From: Lachnospiraceae bacterium MC2017
Lineage (GTDB): Bacteria; Bacillota; Clostridia; Lachnospirales; Lachnospiraceae
NCBI GenBank assembly: GCA_000701625.1
Contig: JNJK01000026.1
Location: 1-64,000, forward strand
Length of the DNA: 64,000 bases
Reading direction: 5' to 3'
Part shown: positions 9,267-17,531 of the stretch, in pieces
Position numbering within the stretch: position 1 is the first letter of the stretch
Layout of the letters: each line of letters opens with the position of its first letter
The notes under the pieces: model-generated
What the model was told of the DNA's origin: nothing
Seen by the model: only the letters and a program-made list of their open reading frames with translations
Databases searched by the model: none
Made by a program: the position numbers and the translations under genes

Positions 9267-9460
9267 GTGCAGGTCGTATAGTTAATTCTTGGAACAATTA
9301 GCCGGCAGTTCTTAGCAAATGTGCTGTCCGAATAGGTAATTCAGGATAACTGTTTGAGACGCAAAGCGTCGAGTTTAGACTGAATTACCGTGTTTATGAG
9401 GACAGTGCATGAGCTTAGAACTGTCCGAGCCGTGACAAAAATTAACTATACGAACTGCAC
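9267..9460. repeat. Structured palindromic element A, copy 1 (possible RNA motif or MITE)
   Basis: The gap between the amidase and threonine aldolase genes folds almost end to end. Outer stem 9267-9286/9441-9460 pairs at 19 of 20 positions. An internal loop follows with GAACAATTAGCCGG (9292-9305) facing TCCGAGCCGTGA (9424-9435). Inside are further stems: 9306-9316/9412-9422, 9319-9329/9400-9410 (11 pairs, two of them G-U), 9335-9344/9380-9389 (10 of 10) and the tip GACGC-AAA-GCGTC (9358-9370). The same loop sequences recur in copy 2 with a completely different outer stem. Bases 9173-9266 show nothing clear. Confidence 0.7.
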
Positions 9461-9511
9461 GTGACTTTTATACCATACTTACAGATATTAAGATTATTCG
9501 GGAGGAGAGAA

Positions 9512-10552
9512 ATGAACGAAAGACTAATGTTTGCATCAGACTACATGGAAGGCGCACACCCTGCGATAATGGAACGCCTCATGGAAACAAATATGCAGAG
9601 TACACCTGGATATGGCACAGATGAATACTCTGAAAATGCACGTGAGCTTATCCGTAAATCCTGCGGCTGTCCGGATGCACTGGTATATTTCCTGATCGGA
9701 GGAACCCAGACAAATGCCACAGTAATAGACAGTGTCCTCCATAGATATGAAGGAGTCATCGCAGCAGACACAGGTCACGTAGCAGTACACGAAGCCGGTG
9801 CAATCGAATTCACAGGACATAAAGTGCTCACCATCAAAGGAAAAGAAGGAAAGATCAGTGCGGCAGATGTAAAAAAATATGTCGATGACTACTATGCAGA
9901 TGATAGCTATGAGCACATGGTAAAGCCCGGAATGGTCTATATCTCCCAGCCAACAGAATACGGAACAATGTACTCTCTGGAAGAACTCACTGCACTGTCA
10001 GACGTATGCCATAGCTTCAAGATCCCGCTTTATGTAGATGGAGCAAGGCTCGCATATGCGCTCGCATGCCCGTCAAACGATGTCACACTGAAAGACCTGG
10101 CGCGACTCGCAGACGTATTCTATATCGGCGGAACAAAGTGCGGATGTCTCTTCGGCGAAGCAGTAGTAGTGCCGGATCCGGCACTGATCCAAAACTTTTT
10201 CTCCCTCATAAAACAGCACGGAGCACTCCTTGCAAAAGGAAGACTCTCAGGAATCCAGTTTGAGACCCTTTTCAAAGACGGACTCTATGAAAAAATCGGA
10301 GAGCCTGCAATAAAAGCAGCAGAAAAAATCCGTGCAGCCCTTAAGGATAACGGATACAAATTCTATCTGGAAAATCCAACCAATCAGATATTGATCGTAC
10401 TCGAAAACAAAAAGATCGAAGAACTCAAAAAAGACGTAGAACTGGGATTCTGGGAAAAATACGACGACACCCACACAGTAATGCGAATAGCAACCTCCTG
10501 GGCAACCACAGACGAAAAGGCTGATAATTTAATAGAGTTGCTTAAAAGATAA
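9512..10552 (+). CDS. ltaE: Threonine aldolase family protein (PLP enzyme)
   Basis: 346 residues from the ATG at 9512, chosen because GGGAGGAG lies directly upstream; the longer frame from 9461 starts inside the neighbouring palindrome. The family cleaves L-threonine or L-allo-threonine to glycine and acetaldehyde. Fold-type I PLP features are visible: the phosphate-binding loop GGTQTN (63-68), His around 93 (AVHEAGA), the cofactor-binding Asp176 in VDGARL, and the Schiff-base Lys209 in IGGTKCG. Length fits the family. The stereospecificity and true substrate cannot be read from sequence. It is bracketed by two copies of structured element A, the second separating it from a convergent MATE gene. 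Confidence 0.85.
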   Translation: MNERLMFASDYMEGAHPAIMERLMETNMQSTPGYGTDEYSENARELIRKSCGCPDALVYFLIGGTQTNATVIDSVLHRYEGVIAADTGHVAVHEAGAIEFTGHKVLTIKGKEGKISAADVKKYVDDYYADDSYEHMVKPGMVYISQPTEYGTMYSLEELTALSDVCHSFKIPLYVDGARLAYALACPSNDVTLKDLARLADVFYIGGTKCGCLFGEAVVVPDPALIQNFFSLIKQHGALLAKGRLSGIQFETLFKDGLYEKIGEPAIKAAEKIRAALKDNGYKFYLENPTNQILIVLENKKIEELKKDVELGFWEKYDDTHTVMRIATSWATTDEKADNLIELLKR

Positions 10553-10654
10553 GTAGAAGATATGTTTTCGTCACTCGCTAATGGTATTATCGGATTATTA
10601 TTTCGAAAAGCACCACAATATAATGTACTTATAAATTTATGAAAGCATAAGTGA

Positions 10655-10735
10655 AGGCATAAAGATACCTCTCTGAACAATTAGCCGGATGCACTTAGTG
10701 CACTCCGAGCCGTGAAGAGAGGTATCTTTATGCCT
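10655..10735. repeat. Structured palindromic element A, copy 2
   Basis: Perfect 20-bp outer stem 10655-10674/10716-10735 (AGGCATAAAGATACCTCTCT and its complement). The internal loop repeats the copy-1 sequences, GAACAATTAGCCGG at 10675-10688 and TCCGAGCCGTGA at 10704-10715, closed by a short hairpin (TGCAC-TTA-GTGCA). There is no T-run, so it is not a standard terminator although it lies between convergent genes. Confidence 0.75.
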
Positions 10736-10761
10736 GAACGTAAAATACATAAATACAGATT

Positions 10762-12126
10762 TTATTCCCGTATCTCCATTTTAGAGATCTTTGTGCTGTA
10801 GATCCTCTTTATAAAGAAGAGGGAGAAAGAAATAGCTACGATCTCTGCAATATCATATGACCACCATACATTCTGCAGTACACCGGAAAGAGACAGCAGA
10901 TAAGCGGCAGGGAGCAGGACAACAAGCTGACGGATAAAGGATATGATCAAAGAATAAATACCGTTTCCGAGAGCTTGGAACAGTGAGCCGCAGATAATGC
11001 TGACCGCCGCAAAAGGGAAACTCAGGCAAATGATCCTAAGTGCCGGGATACCGATCGAAAGCATATCATCGGACGCATTAAAGAGCGACAGGAAGAAACC
11101 CGGAAGCGTAAGGAACAGCGCGGAGCCAAAGGCCAGTATCACTATCGCATAGATAAGACCCTGACGGAAAGCCTTGTCCATACGGGATCTTTTGCCGGCA
11201 CCGTAATTGTATGCGATGATCGGAACCATACCATTATTCAGACCAAATACCGGCATAAAGATAAAACTGTTTATCTTGAAATAAACACCAAATACAGCCG
11301 AGGCCGTGGTCGTAAAAGAAATAAGGATACGGTTCATACCGTAAGTCATGACAGAACCAATGGCCTGCATGAAGATCGACGGGATACCAACTGTAAAAAT
11401 TTCTTTTATAACGGCAATATCCGGTCGGAAACCCCTAACATTAAAATGAATTTCCTTATTTATCGTGAGGTTAAAAATAAGAGCAAGGATACCGGCAACA
11501 GTCTGTCCGAAGATAGTTGCAATAGCAGCTCCGCGAACTCCGAGAGCAGGGGCGCCGTATAGACCAAAGATCAGGATAGGATCCATGACAATATTTATAA
11601 CAGCACCGACAGTCTGTGTGATCATGGTAAAAATGGTTTTACCGGTTGCCTGCATCAGTCGCTCAAGGCTTATCTGGAAAAAGAGAAAAATAGAGCATCG
11701 GCAAATGATAGACATATATTGGATACCGTACTCAACGATCTCGGTATCGGTTGTCTGAGATCGCATAAAAAACTCCGGAAGCGTCAGACCTACGATGAAA
11801 AAAATGATTCCTGAACATATTTCAAGGAAAAGACCGTTTAAAGCGCTTTTGTTTACAAGTTCTTGGTTCTTTTCACCCAATGAACGGGATAAAAGTGATG
11901 AAAAACCAACTCCAAGACCTGTAGCAAATGCGATCATAAGGGTCTGGATCGGGAAGATAAGTGAAACAGCGGTAAGGGCATGTTCATTTATCTGTGATAC
12001 GTAGATAGAGTCAACGATATTGTACAATGCCTGAACTAACATCGAGATCATCATCGGCACGGACATGACCAGGATCAGCTTGCTGACCGGCATGGTCCCC
12101 ATCTTGTTTTCTTTTATTTCTGACAT
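10762..12126 (-). CDS. MATE family multidrug/cation antiporter
   Basis: 454 residues, the usual MATE length, with about twelve hydrophobic segments arranged as two MatE halves (residues ~15-175 and ~240-400). The first helix contains 'PMMISMLVQALYNIVDSIYVSQ', characteristic of the NorM/DinF-like branch, and 'GLGVGFSSLLSR' follows. These integral membrane proteins export drugs or metabolites using a sodium or proton gradient; the substrate is unknown here. Ribosome site TTGGAGGAAA precedes the ATG at 12126. Divergent from the Hsp20 gene and convergent with the threonine aldolase gene, so it is probably transcribed alone. Confidence 0.9.
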   Translation of the reverse strand: MSEIKENKMGTMPVSKLILVMSVPMMISMLVQALYNIVDSIYVSQINEHALTAVSLIFPIQTLMIAFATGLGVGFSSLLSRSLGEKNQELVNKSALNGLFLEICSGIIFFIVGLTLPEFFMRSQTTDTEIVEYGIQYMSIICRCSIFLFFQISLERLMQATGKTIFTMITQTVGAVINIVMDPILIFGLYGAPALGVRGAAIATIFGQTVAGILALIFNLTINKEIHFNVRGFRPDIAVIKEIFTVGIPSIFMQAIGSVMTYGMNRILISFTTTASAVFGVYFKINSFIFMPVFGLNNGMVPIIAYNYGAGKRSRMDKAFRQGLIYAIVILAFGSALFLTLPGFFLSLFNASDDMLSIGIPALRIICLSFPFAAVSIICGSLFQALGNGIYSLIISFIRQLVVLLPAAYLLSLSGVLQNVWWSYDIAEIVAISFSLFFIKRIYSTKISKMEIRE

Positions 12127-12226
12127 ATTTTTTCCTCCAACAGTTTTATAAGTATATCATGATGTACGAGCTAAAGGTAAAAAAACCGATCGTGTCGGTA
12201 ATGTATCAAAAAAGAAACATAAATTG

Positions 12227-12253
12227 TTAGCACTCGATATTGACGAGTGCTAA
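12227..12253. promoter_or_regulatory. CIRCE operator (HrcA site)
   Basis: TTAGCACTC-N9-GAGTGCTAA, an exact match to the CIRCE inverted repeat. It overlaps the -35 region of the Hsp20 promoter, so binding of the heat-shock repressor HrcA should block transcription until heat stress. Confidence 0.95.
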
Positions 12254-12268
12254 CAATGGTGGTATAAC
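12240..12268 (+). promoter_or_regulatory. Promoter of the Hsp20 gene
   Basis: TTGACG (12240-12245), 17-bp spacer, TATAAC (12263-12268). The -35 box lies inside the right half of the CIRCE element. Confidence 0.75.
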
Positions 12269-12377
12269 ATAATCACAGCAAGAAAATAAAGCTGAAAAAC
12301 ACGAAACGACAATAAAAACAAAAGCTACCGGAGCAAACGAAAAATCCGGTTCAGATTAAAAACAGGAGGTAGAAACC

Positions 12378-12806
12378 ATGTTAGTACCGAATCTTTTTTA
12401 TGATAATTTCACAGATGACTTTTTCAATAGCGTATTTGATGCACCTGCGTCAAAGGTCAGCAGGGGTTCAAGCCTTATGCATACAGATATAAGAGAAAAT
12501 GGCACTCAGTATGAGCTCCTGATCGAGCTTCCGGGATATAAAAAGGAAGAACTTCAGGCTGAGCTGAAGGATGGATATCTCACAGTAAGTGCAGAACATA
12601 AAGAAAAGACTGAGGAAAAAGAGGGTGTAAAGTATCTGAGACGTGAGCGTTACAGCGGTCGCTGCAGCAGAACTTTCTATGTAGGTGATAACCTCACAGA
12701 GAATGATATCCACGCAAAGTTTGAGGACGGAATCCTGACACTTAGCCTTCCTAAGGAAGAAGCAAGGAAAAAGGTAGAAGAAAAGAAATTTATCTCGATC
12801 AACTGA
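12378..12806 (+). CDS. Small heat shock protein, Hsp20/alpha-crystallin family
   Basis: 142 residues with an alpha-crystallin domain at about 38-130 (DIRENGTQYELLIELPGYKKEELQAEL...). The conserved C-terminal strand 'GILTLSLPK' is visible, preceded by 'ENDIHAKFEDG'. Such proteins form oligomers that hold unfolding proteins in the cytoplasm. An AACAGGAGGTAG ribosome site precedes the ATG. Control by a CIRCE/HrcA operator is directly readable upstream, which is less usual for hsp20 than for groESL or dnaK. Monocistronic, ended by a strong hairpin. Confidence 0.95.
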   Translation: MLVPNLFYDNFTDDFFNSVFDAPASKVSRGSSLMHTDIRENGTQYELLIELPGYKKEELQAELKDGYLTVSAEHKEKTEEKEGVKYLRRERYSGRCSRTFYVGDNLTENDIHAKFEDGILTLSLPKEEARKKVEEKKFISIN

Positions 12807-12825
12807 GAATAAAATAAGTATAAAG

Positions 12826-12857
12826 CTCCGGAGAAACAAAACTCTCCGGAGTTTTTT
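12826..12857 (+). terminator. Terminator of the Hsp20 gene
   Basis: CTCCGGAG is repeated as a self-complementary pair across a 10-base loop, followed by TTTTTT. Confidence 0.88.
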
Positions 12858-12860
12858 CTT

Positions 12861-12972
12861 TGACTTATAGATATTCCGATGGAATTCCTATAAGTCAAAA
12901 AATGCACTACGTGCATTAGGATGCGACGCGCGCGGATAGGAAGAGCCTACGGCTCCCGCGAAACTCGATTTT
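12861..12972. repeat. Dispersed palindromic element B, copy 1
   Basis: Consists of a first hairpin (GACTTATAG...CTATAAGTC), a second hairpin ATGCACTACGTGCAT, a CGCGCG tract, then GGATAGGAAGAGCCTACGG and a GAGCC-TAC-GGCTC hairpin and a final ACTCGATTTTTT. The first 86 bases recur at 35281-35366 with four changes and the last part recurs, changed in a pairing-preserving way, at 46827-46888. Lies between the Hsp20 and metalloprotease-like genes. Confidence 0.8.
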
Positions 12973-13025
12973 TTCACAAGTTCATGGGATAATTAGGATA
13001 AAAAAATTTACTTGAAAGGATTATT

Positions 13026-13607
13026 ATGAGTGATTTTTTACAATTGATCCATGTACCGGATAATATTTTTACGGAAGCGCTTGTCTGGACTATACTGATC
13101 CCGCTTCTGGTGATCGCAGCCGGAAATATAATACGGGCATTTAACAGCATGATAACAGCGGGACTCAGCAAAGTAATGGGAGCCGGACCGGCATTTGTGA
13201 TCAGGAACTATGTGACTTATCCCGGAACTATCCATCATGAATTTGCGCATGCACTGCTCGGAACGGTGACGGGAGCAAAAGTCACGAGAATCACGCTTGT
13301 ACCGAGAGGACAGACTTTGGGACAGGTGGAATTTATACCAAGAGGAAATATATTTTTAAGATCCCTTCAGCTCTCTATTTCAGCAGTTGCTCCGGTGATA
13401 TGTGGAGGAATAAGTCTGAGCCTTATGTACATGTTTTTGTGGCAAAAACTCACAGAGTGGTGGCATTATCCGCTGTTCATATACTTTTTTATAAGCATAC
13501 TATTCCACATGACCATGAGCACTCAGGATCTGAAAAATTTTGTAAAAGGGCTGATCCCATCATTGATCGTGATATATGTCGTCACATTGGCCATACTGGT
13601 CTTCTGA
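13026..13607 (+). CDS. Membrane protein with HEFAH metalloprotease-like motif
   Basis: 193 residues with four or five hydrophobic segments. After the first (residues ~18-36) comes 'GTIHHEFAHALLGTVTGAKVTRITLVPRGQTLG' with an HEFAH zinc-protease signature at about residues 72-76, embedded near a membrane segment as in M50-type (site-2 protease-like) enzymes. The distal Asp of M50 is not obvious, so catalytic competence is uncertain. Start ATG at 13026 has AAAGGATTATT upstream. Downstream methylase starts 67 bp later, possibly co-transcribed. Alternative: a DUF3267-like or other inactive membrane zincin. Confidence 0.55.
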   Translation: MSDFLQLIHVPDNIFTEALVWTILIPLLVIAAGNIIRAFNSMITAGLSKVMGAGPAFVIRNYVTYPGTIHHEFAHALLGTVTGAKVTRITLVPRGQTLGQVEFIPRGNIFLRSLQLSISAVAPVICGGISLSLMYMFLWQKLTEWWHYPLFIYFFISILFHMTMSTQDLKNFVKGLIPSLIVIYVVTLAILVF

Positions 13608-13674
13608 CAGGGTAGGACATCAGACCGTTTTTTGTTACAATAGGGGGATGAATAACAGATGGGGGACCGGCGAA

Positions 13675-14724
13675 ATGGCTGACACCGGAAAAAAGAAGGC
13701 TGATAAGAATAAAACTATAGATTTTACGCTGGAAGAAGGACAGGAATATCTGGAAAGAGTCCTGGATTTTGAAACAGAATACGGAAAAATATCCGATAAT
13801 CTAACCGAAAAAACAGTATCGATTAATGACCTGATCGATCATACGGTCCTGGGCGATTCGAGGAAAGTTCTGGAGGCGATACCAAAGGAATCTGTGGATC
13901 TCTTAATTGTAGATCCGCCTTACAATTTGGATAAAGATTTTAACGGAAAAAAATTTCGTAAGAAAAGAGATGAACTTTACGCAGAATATACGGAAAACTG
14001 GCTCCTTGCAGTGAGACCGCTTCTAAAAAAGAATGCATCTATCTATGTCTGCTGCGACTGGGAATCAGGAATGATAATCGGCCCGCTTATCGCTAAATAC
14101 TTTCAGATCAGAAATCGCATCACCTGGCAGAGAGAAAAAGGCCGCGGAGCCATGACAAATTGGAAAAATGGCATGGAGGACATCTGGTATGCTACAGTTT
14201 CGGGAGATTATCAATTTCATGTAGAGGATGTAAAGGTCAGGAGAAAGGTGATGGCGCCTTATCGTCAGGATGGCAAGCCAAAGGACTGGGAGGAAACCGG
14301 AGAAGGAAATTTCAGAAATACATATCCATCAAATTTTTGGGATGATATTTCGATCCCCTACTGGTCCATGCCGGAAAACACCGCACATCCGACGCAGAAG
14401 CCGGAAAAACTTCTTGCGAAGCTTATCCTTGCAAGTTCCTCTGAGGGAGATCTGGTACTGGATCCTTTTGCAGGCTCCGGTTCTACTGCGGTCACAGCAA
14501 AGAAACTCGGACGGCATTTTATAGGGATCGAGCAAAATCCTCTGTACTGTGCATGGGCAGAGAAAAGACTTGAAATGGCAGATACAGACAGCTCTATCCA
14601 GGGTTATACAGATGGCGTATTTTGGGAAAGAAATACAGCGCAGCAGCAAAAGATCAGGAGACGTAACTGTTCACACGTAAACGGAGCATTTACTGCGGAG
14701 TTTACGACAAAGAAAGATGAATAG
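13675..14724 (+). CDS. Site-specific DNA methyltransferase (beta-class, N6-adenine or N4-cytosine)
   Basis: 349 residues from ATG 13675, preferred for the GGGGGA ribosome site nine bases upstream; an in-frame ATG at 13648 has none properly spaced. Catalytic motif IV DPPY at residues 80-83 precedes the AdoMet motif DPFAGSGS at 263-270, the beta-class order with the target-recognition region between them. 'TAHPTQKPEKLL' (motif X) is also present. DPPY favours adenine-N6 methylation. There is no adjacent restriction endonuclease or specificity gene, so it appears to be an orphan methylase acting in epigenetic control, phage-type protection or as a leftover of a restriction system. Confidence 0.85.
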   Translation: MADTGKKKADKNKTIDFTLEEGQEYLERVLDFETEYGKISDNLTEKTVSINDLIDHTVLGDSRKVLEAIPKESVDLLIVDPPYNLDKDFNGKKFRKKRDELYAEYTENWLLAVRPLLKKNASIYVCCDWESGMIIGPLIAKYFQIRNRITWQREKGRGAMTNWKNGMEDIWYATVSGDYQFHVEDVKVRRKVMAPYRQDGKPKDWEETGEGNFRNTYPSNFWDDISIPYWSMPENTAHPTQKPEKLLAKLILASSSEGDLVLDPFAGSGSTAVTAKKLGRHFIGIEQNPLYCAWAEKRLEMADTDSSIQGYTDGVFWERNTAQQQKIRRRNCSHVNGAFTAEFTTKKDE

Positions 14725-14729
14725 CCATT

Positions 14730-14805
14730 GGATTTTGCCATCGACGAAGTCGATTTTATTGCAAAATCCGTTACGTGAGCGAGCTGTAAGCGAGTGAACA
14801 GTAAC
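14730..14805. repeat. Palindrome plus mirror repeat downstream of the methylase gene
   Basis: GGATTTTGC (14730-14738) pairs with GCAAAATCC (14761-14769) around an inner TCGAC-GAA-GTCGA hairpin. It is followed by GTTAC...GTAAC enclosing GTGAGCGA...AGCGAGTG, a mirror rather than inverted repeat. Likely an intergenic repetitive element; function unknown. Confidence 0.5.
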
Positions 14806-14831
14806 CAGGAGACGGGCAAATAAAGACTAAT

Positions 14832-14874
14832 AAAGAAAACCTTCGCAAGCATGAACGCTGCGAAGGTTTTCTTT
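14832..14874. terminator. Bidirectional terminator between methylase and DUF membrane protein genes
   Basis: AAAGAAAACCTTCGCA and its exact complement TGCGAAGGTTTTCTTT enclose an 11-base loop; the A/T arms give T-runs on both strands between two convergent genes. Confidence 0.85.
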
Positions 14875-14889
14875 ATGACAAAAATTAAT

Positions 14890-15903
14890 TCAGAACTTGT
14901 AATCAACAACAGTAAAGAGCGGCTTTACGATGACAACCTCGTCATGTTCCTCCTGTGTAACGCGAACACTGGGATTCAGTGCCTTTAGGTTATTTTTTTC
15001 TACCTCAAGGGCTTTTCTAATACTCTTTGCACGCCCCTCCCTGATGACTCTTATCAGACGGTCGATCACTATCGGATGAGCATAGGCAGTAGGAAGCGGG
15101 AAACAGTCACATTCATTTAAGTACATCTCCATATCGGAAACAGCACCGGAATAGCGGTTATCACCGTATTGTTTGTTGTTTCGTCCTGAAGGAAGCACTT
15201 TGGTTGACATAACAAAAAAGATAAATGCTATGCCGAATAAAACAAATATGACACCGTCCTGAAGACCCTTAGTCATGATCGTATGAACACCGAATACAGC
15301 GGAACCGATCGCTGTCAGCAGTATAAGGACTGCTGTAATACGATAGGTTGGATTGATCGAGTCCAGCGTGCGCTTGAGTTTTGCTGAATAGGCCAGATTA
15401 TCGGACAGATCTTTTCTCGCGTTTAACAGGTGCTGCGCATCTCTAAGAGTTTCGACCGAAGCTTCTGCTTCAGGGGAAAGTTCTTTAAGGTAGCGCAGTC
15501 TTTCTTTTTCTGCGGCAGCGGCAAGCCGTCTTTCCGCATCACGGCTGATGGTCTTTATGTCAGGATACATTTCTGAGAAAAGATTCAGCAGCTGATCCAC
15601 CTGCTCTTCATATTTGAAATTACATTGTTTTTCTGTTCCATCCTTAAATAGAACCACTAAATAGGGTATTGAAGCAAAAATGCCCTTTCCCGTAAAGCCG
15701 CCCTTACTTATGGCGACGCGCTTAAAAATACGGTCTATTTTACTGTACTCTGCGTAAAATACCCGGTGAAAGAAGAAGCTGTTTAGATAGATGGCTTTTT
15801 CTCCGAGTCCGCAGGGACCGATTTTTCTCGCATTTTTCTTATCAAGAGCAAGCTCTTCGCGAGAAAGAGAAGATGCCCCGAGAGGACGAGGTGAGATGAT
15901 CAT
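14890..15903 (-). CDS. Uncharacterised membrane protein
   Basis: 337 residues from the ATG at 15903, chosen because AAAGGGGG lies nine bases upstream; a longer frame starts at 15927. The N-terminal half is soluble with a stretch reading like a pleckstrin-like or PH_9 fold (IDRIFKRVAISKGGFTGKGIFASIPYLVVLFKDGTEKQ), followed by a charged coiled-coil-like region at ~120-180 rich in Glu/Arg/Leu. Two transmembrane helices lie at about residues 188-235 (ITAVLILLTAIGSAVFGVHTI and GVIFVLFGIAFIFFVMST), then a soluble C-terminal part. I do not recognise a named family. It lies 50 bp downstream of cstA on the same strand and may be co-transcribed with it. Confidence 0.65.
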   Translation of the reverse strand: MIISPRPLGASSLSREELALDKKNARKIGPCGLGEKAIYLNSFFFHRVFYAEYSKIDRIFKRVAISKGGFTGKGIFASIPYLVVLFKDGTEKQCNFKYEEQVDQLLNLFSEMYPDIKTISRDAERRLAAAAEKERLRYLKELSPEAEASVETLRDAQHLLNARKDLSDNLAYSAKLKRTLDSINPTYRITAVLILLTAIGSAVFGVHTIMTKGLQDGVIFVLFGIAFIFFVMSTKVLPSGRNNKQYGDNRYSGAVSDMEMYLNECDCFPLPTAYAHPIVIDRLIRVIREGRAKSIRKALEVEKNNLKALNPSVRVTQEEHDEVVIVKPLFTVVDYKF

Positions 15904-15953
15904 GATGAAAACCCCCTTTAAAGACATCAGATTTTTGCTGAACTGAATATCCC

Positions 15954-17420
15954 TTAAGCTGTGTGAGCTGTGTTATTGTGTTTCTTTGTTGTTGAAATGA
16001 AAAGTCCGAGGAACAGGATCGCTACGATGATTCCGCCCGGATAAGCGACCATAGTGTTGCTCTTAAAGAACGGGATAAGTCCCAGACACTCAGGTGCCAT
16101 CAGGAAGTATGTAGCGGAAACTGCACTCATAAAGGTTGCAGGAACAACTGTGATCCAGTAGTTTTTCTTTTCCTTAAAGAGATACATGGATGCGGACCAG
16201 AGAACGATCATAGCAAGTGTCTGGTTTGTCCAGCTGAAGTATCTCCAAATGACATTGTAGTTGATAAATCCAAATGTGTTACCAAATCCGAGGATAGCAC
16301 CTGCGCCGAGAATCGGGATGCAGAGCTTCAGACGGTTTGTAAAGTTTTCCTGATCGATATGGAACCAGTCTGCAACAGTGAGTCGTGCGGAACGGAATGC
16401 TGTGTCACCGGATGTGATAGGGCAGGCAACAACACCGAGCATTGCAAGGATAACACCGATAGGTCCCATTGTGGTCTTACAGATTTCATATACAGTTGTG
16501 GAATTTCCACCGCCTGCATCTACAAGTGCCTGTACTCCGTAAACTGAGCATCCTGCTGCTGCCCATACGAGAGCGATGATACCTTCTGCAACCATTGCTC
16601 CGTAGAATACGAAGTGACCCTGTTTCTCACTCTTAAGGCAGCGAGCCATGATAGGCGACTGTGTGGAGTGGAATCCGGAAATGGCTCCGCATGCAACAGT
16701 GATGAACATGAAGGACCAGATAGGAGTTCCGCTCGGGTGCATATTATAGAAATGTGACCAAAGCTCAGGCATCTGATAACCACCGATCATTGTACCACCG
16801 GCAACACCGATAGCCATGATGATAAGGCAGATACCGAAGATCGGATAAATACGTCCGATGATCTTGTCGATAGAAATAAATGTAGCGATGAAGTAGTAAA
16901 TAAGGATAATAGCAAGCCAGAACGGAGCGGATGTAAGTATTCCGCCAACGCCGTTGTTCTTGAACAGAACTACGATAAGTCCGGCAGGACCTACAGCAAA
17001 TACTGTTCCAACCATTATAAGGAGAACAACAGAGAATACTCGCATGATGTTCTGCATTGTATGTCCGAGATAAGTACCTGTTACTTCTGCTATGGATGCG
17101 CCGCGGTTACGCTCGGAAAGCATTCCGGAGAAGTAATCGTGTACTGCACCGGCAAAGATCGTACCGAAAGTGATCCAGAGATAAACTACAGGACCCCACT
17201 CAGCACCGGTGAGTGCTCCAAAGATAGGTCCGAGACCTGCGATGTTCAATAACTGTACGAGAAACAGTTTCCACTGAGGCATCACGACGTAATCAACACC
17301 ATCGTTGATCGCGACTGCAGGAGTCTCCCGATCGTCAGGGCCAAATGTGCTTTCAACAAATTTGCCGTACGTGAAATATCCGCCGATAAGTATCAATAGA
17401 CAAATAAAGAAACTTAACAT
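15954..17420 (-). CDS. cstA: CstA-family carbon starvation/peptide transporter
   Basis: 488 residues from the ATG at 17420, chosen for the AAAGGAGGGTGG ribosome site; the frame is open further upstream but that part is not hydrophobic in a transporter-like way. About 13-15 transmembrane helices. Family marks: 'GLGPIFGALTGAEWGPVVYLWITFGTIFAGAVHDYFSGMLSERNRGASIAEV' and 'GFHSTQSPIMARCLKSEKQG'. CstA proteins import peptides or pyruvate during carbon limitation; the short form without the long C-terminal extension is common in Clostridia. A promoter is visible upstream (17503-17531, minus strand). Confidence 0.9.
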   Translation of the reverse strand: MLSFFICLLILIGGYFTYGKFVESTFGPDDRETPAVAINDGVDYVVMPQWKLFLVQLLNIAGLGPIFGALTGAEWGPVVYLWITFGTIFAGAVHDYFSGMLSERNRGASIAEVTGTYLGHTMQNIMRVFSVVLLIMVGTVFAVGPAGLIVVLFKNNGVGGILTSAPFWLAIILIYYFIATFISIDKIIGRIYPIFGICLIIMAIGVAGGTMIGGYQMPELWSHFYNMHPSGTPIWSFMFITVACGAISGFHSTQSPIMARCLKSEKQGHFVFYGAMVAEGIIALVWAAAGCSVYGVQALVDAGGGNSTTVYEICKTTMGPIGVILAMLGVVACPITSGDTAFRSARLTVADWFHIDQENFTNRLKLCIPILGAGAILGFGNTFGFINYNVIWRYFSWTNQTLAMIVLWSASMYLFKEKKNYWITVVPATFMSAVSATYFLMAPECLGLIPFFKSNTMVAYPGGIIVAILFLGLFISTTKKHNNTAHTA

Positions 17421-17502
17421 ATATTCCACCCTCCTTTGGATTAGTATGTTTTGCCTTTGCGTGATTGGCAAATTCATCGCAAAGAACCGATTTATAAAAT
17501 AA

Positions 17503-17531
17503 TTATAAACTTTTGATTTGTGCAAATTCAA
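17503..17531 (-). promoter_or_regulatory. Promoter of cstA
   Basis: Minus strand TTGAAT (17531-17526), 17-bp spacer, TATAAT (17508-17503), about 83 bp upstream of the cstA start. Confidence 0.6.

Noticed and set aside
9512-10552. Element A copy 2 as an ordinary terminator for the threonine aldolase gene
   Set aside because: The stem is strong but no T-run follows on either strand, and the inner loop is conserved with copy 1, which is not at a gene end of that kind.
13576-13674. Longer N-terminus for the DNA methylase
   Set aside because: The extension overlaps the previous gene and has no ribosome site; a GGGGGA site favours 13675.
15928-17531. Longer N-terminus for CstA from 17531
   Set aside because: AAAGGAGGGTGG and the hydrophobic start point to 17420; the upstream promoter also lies within that extension.
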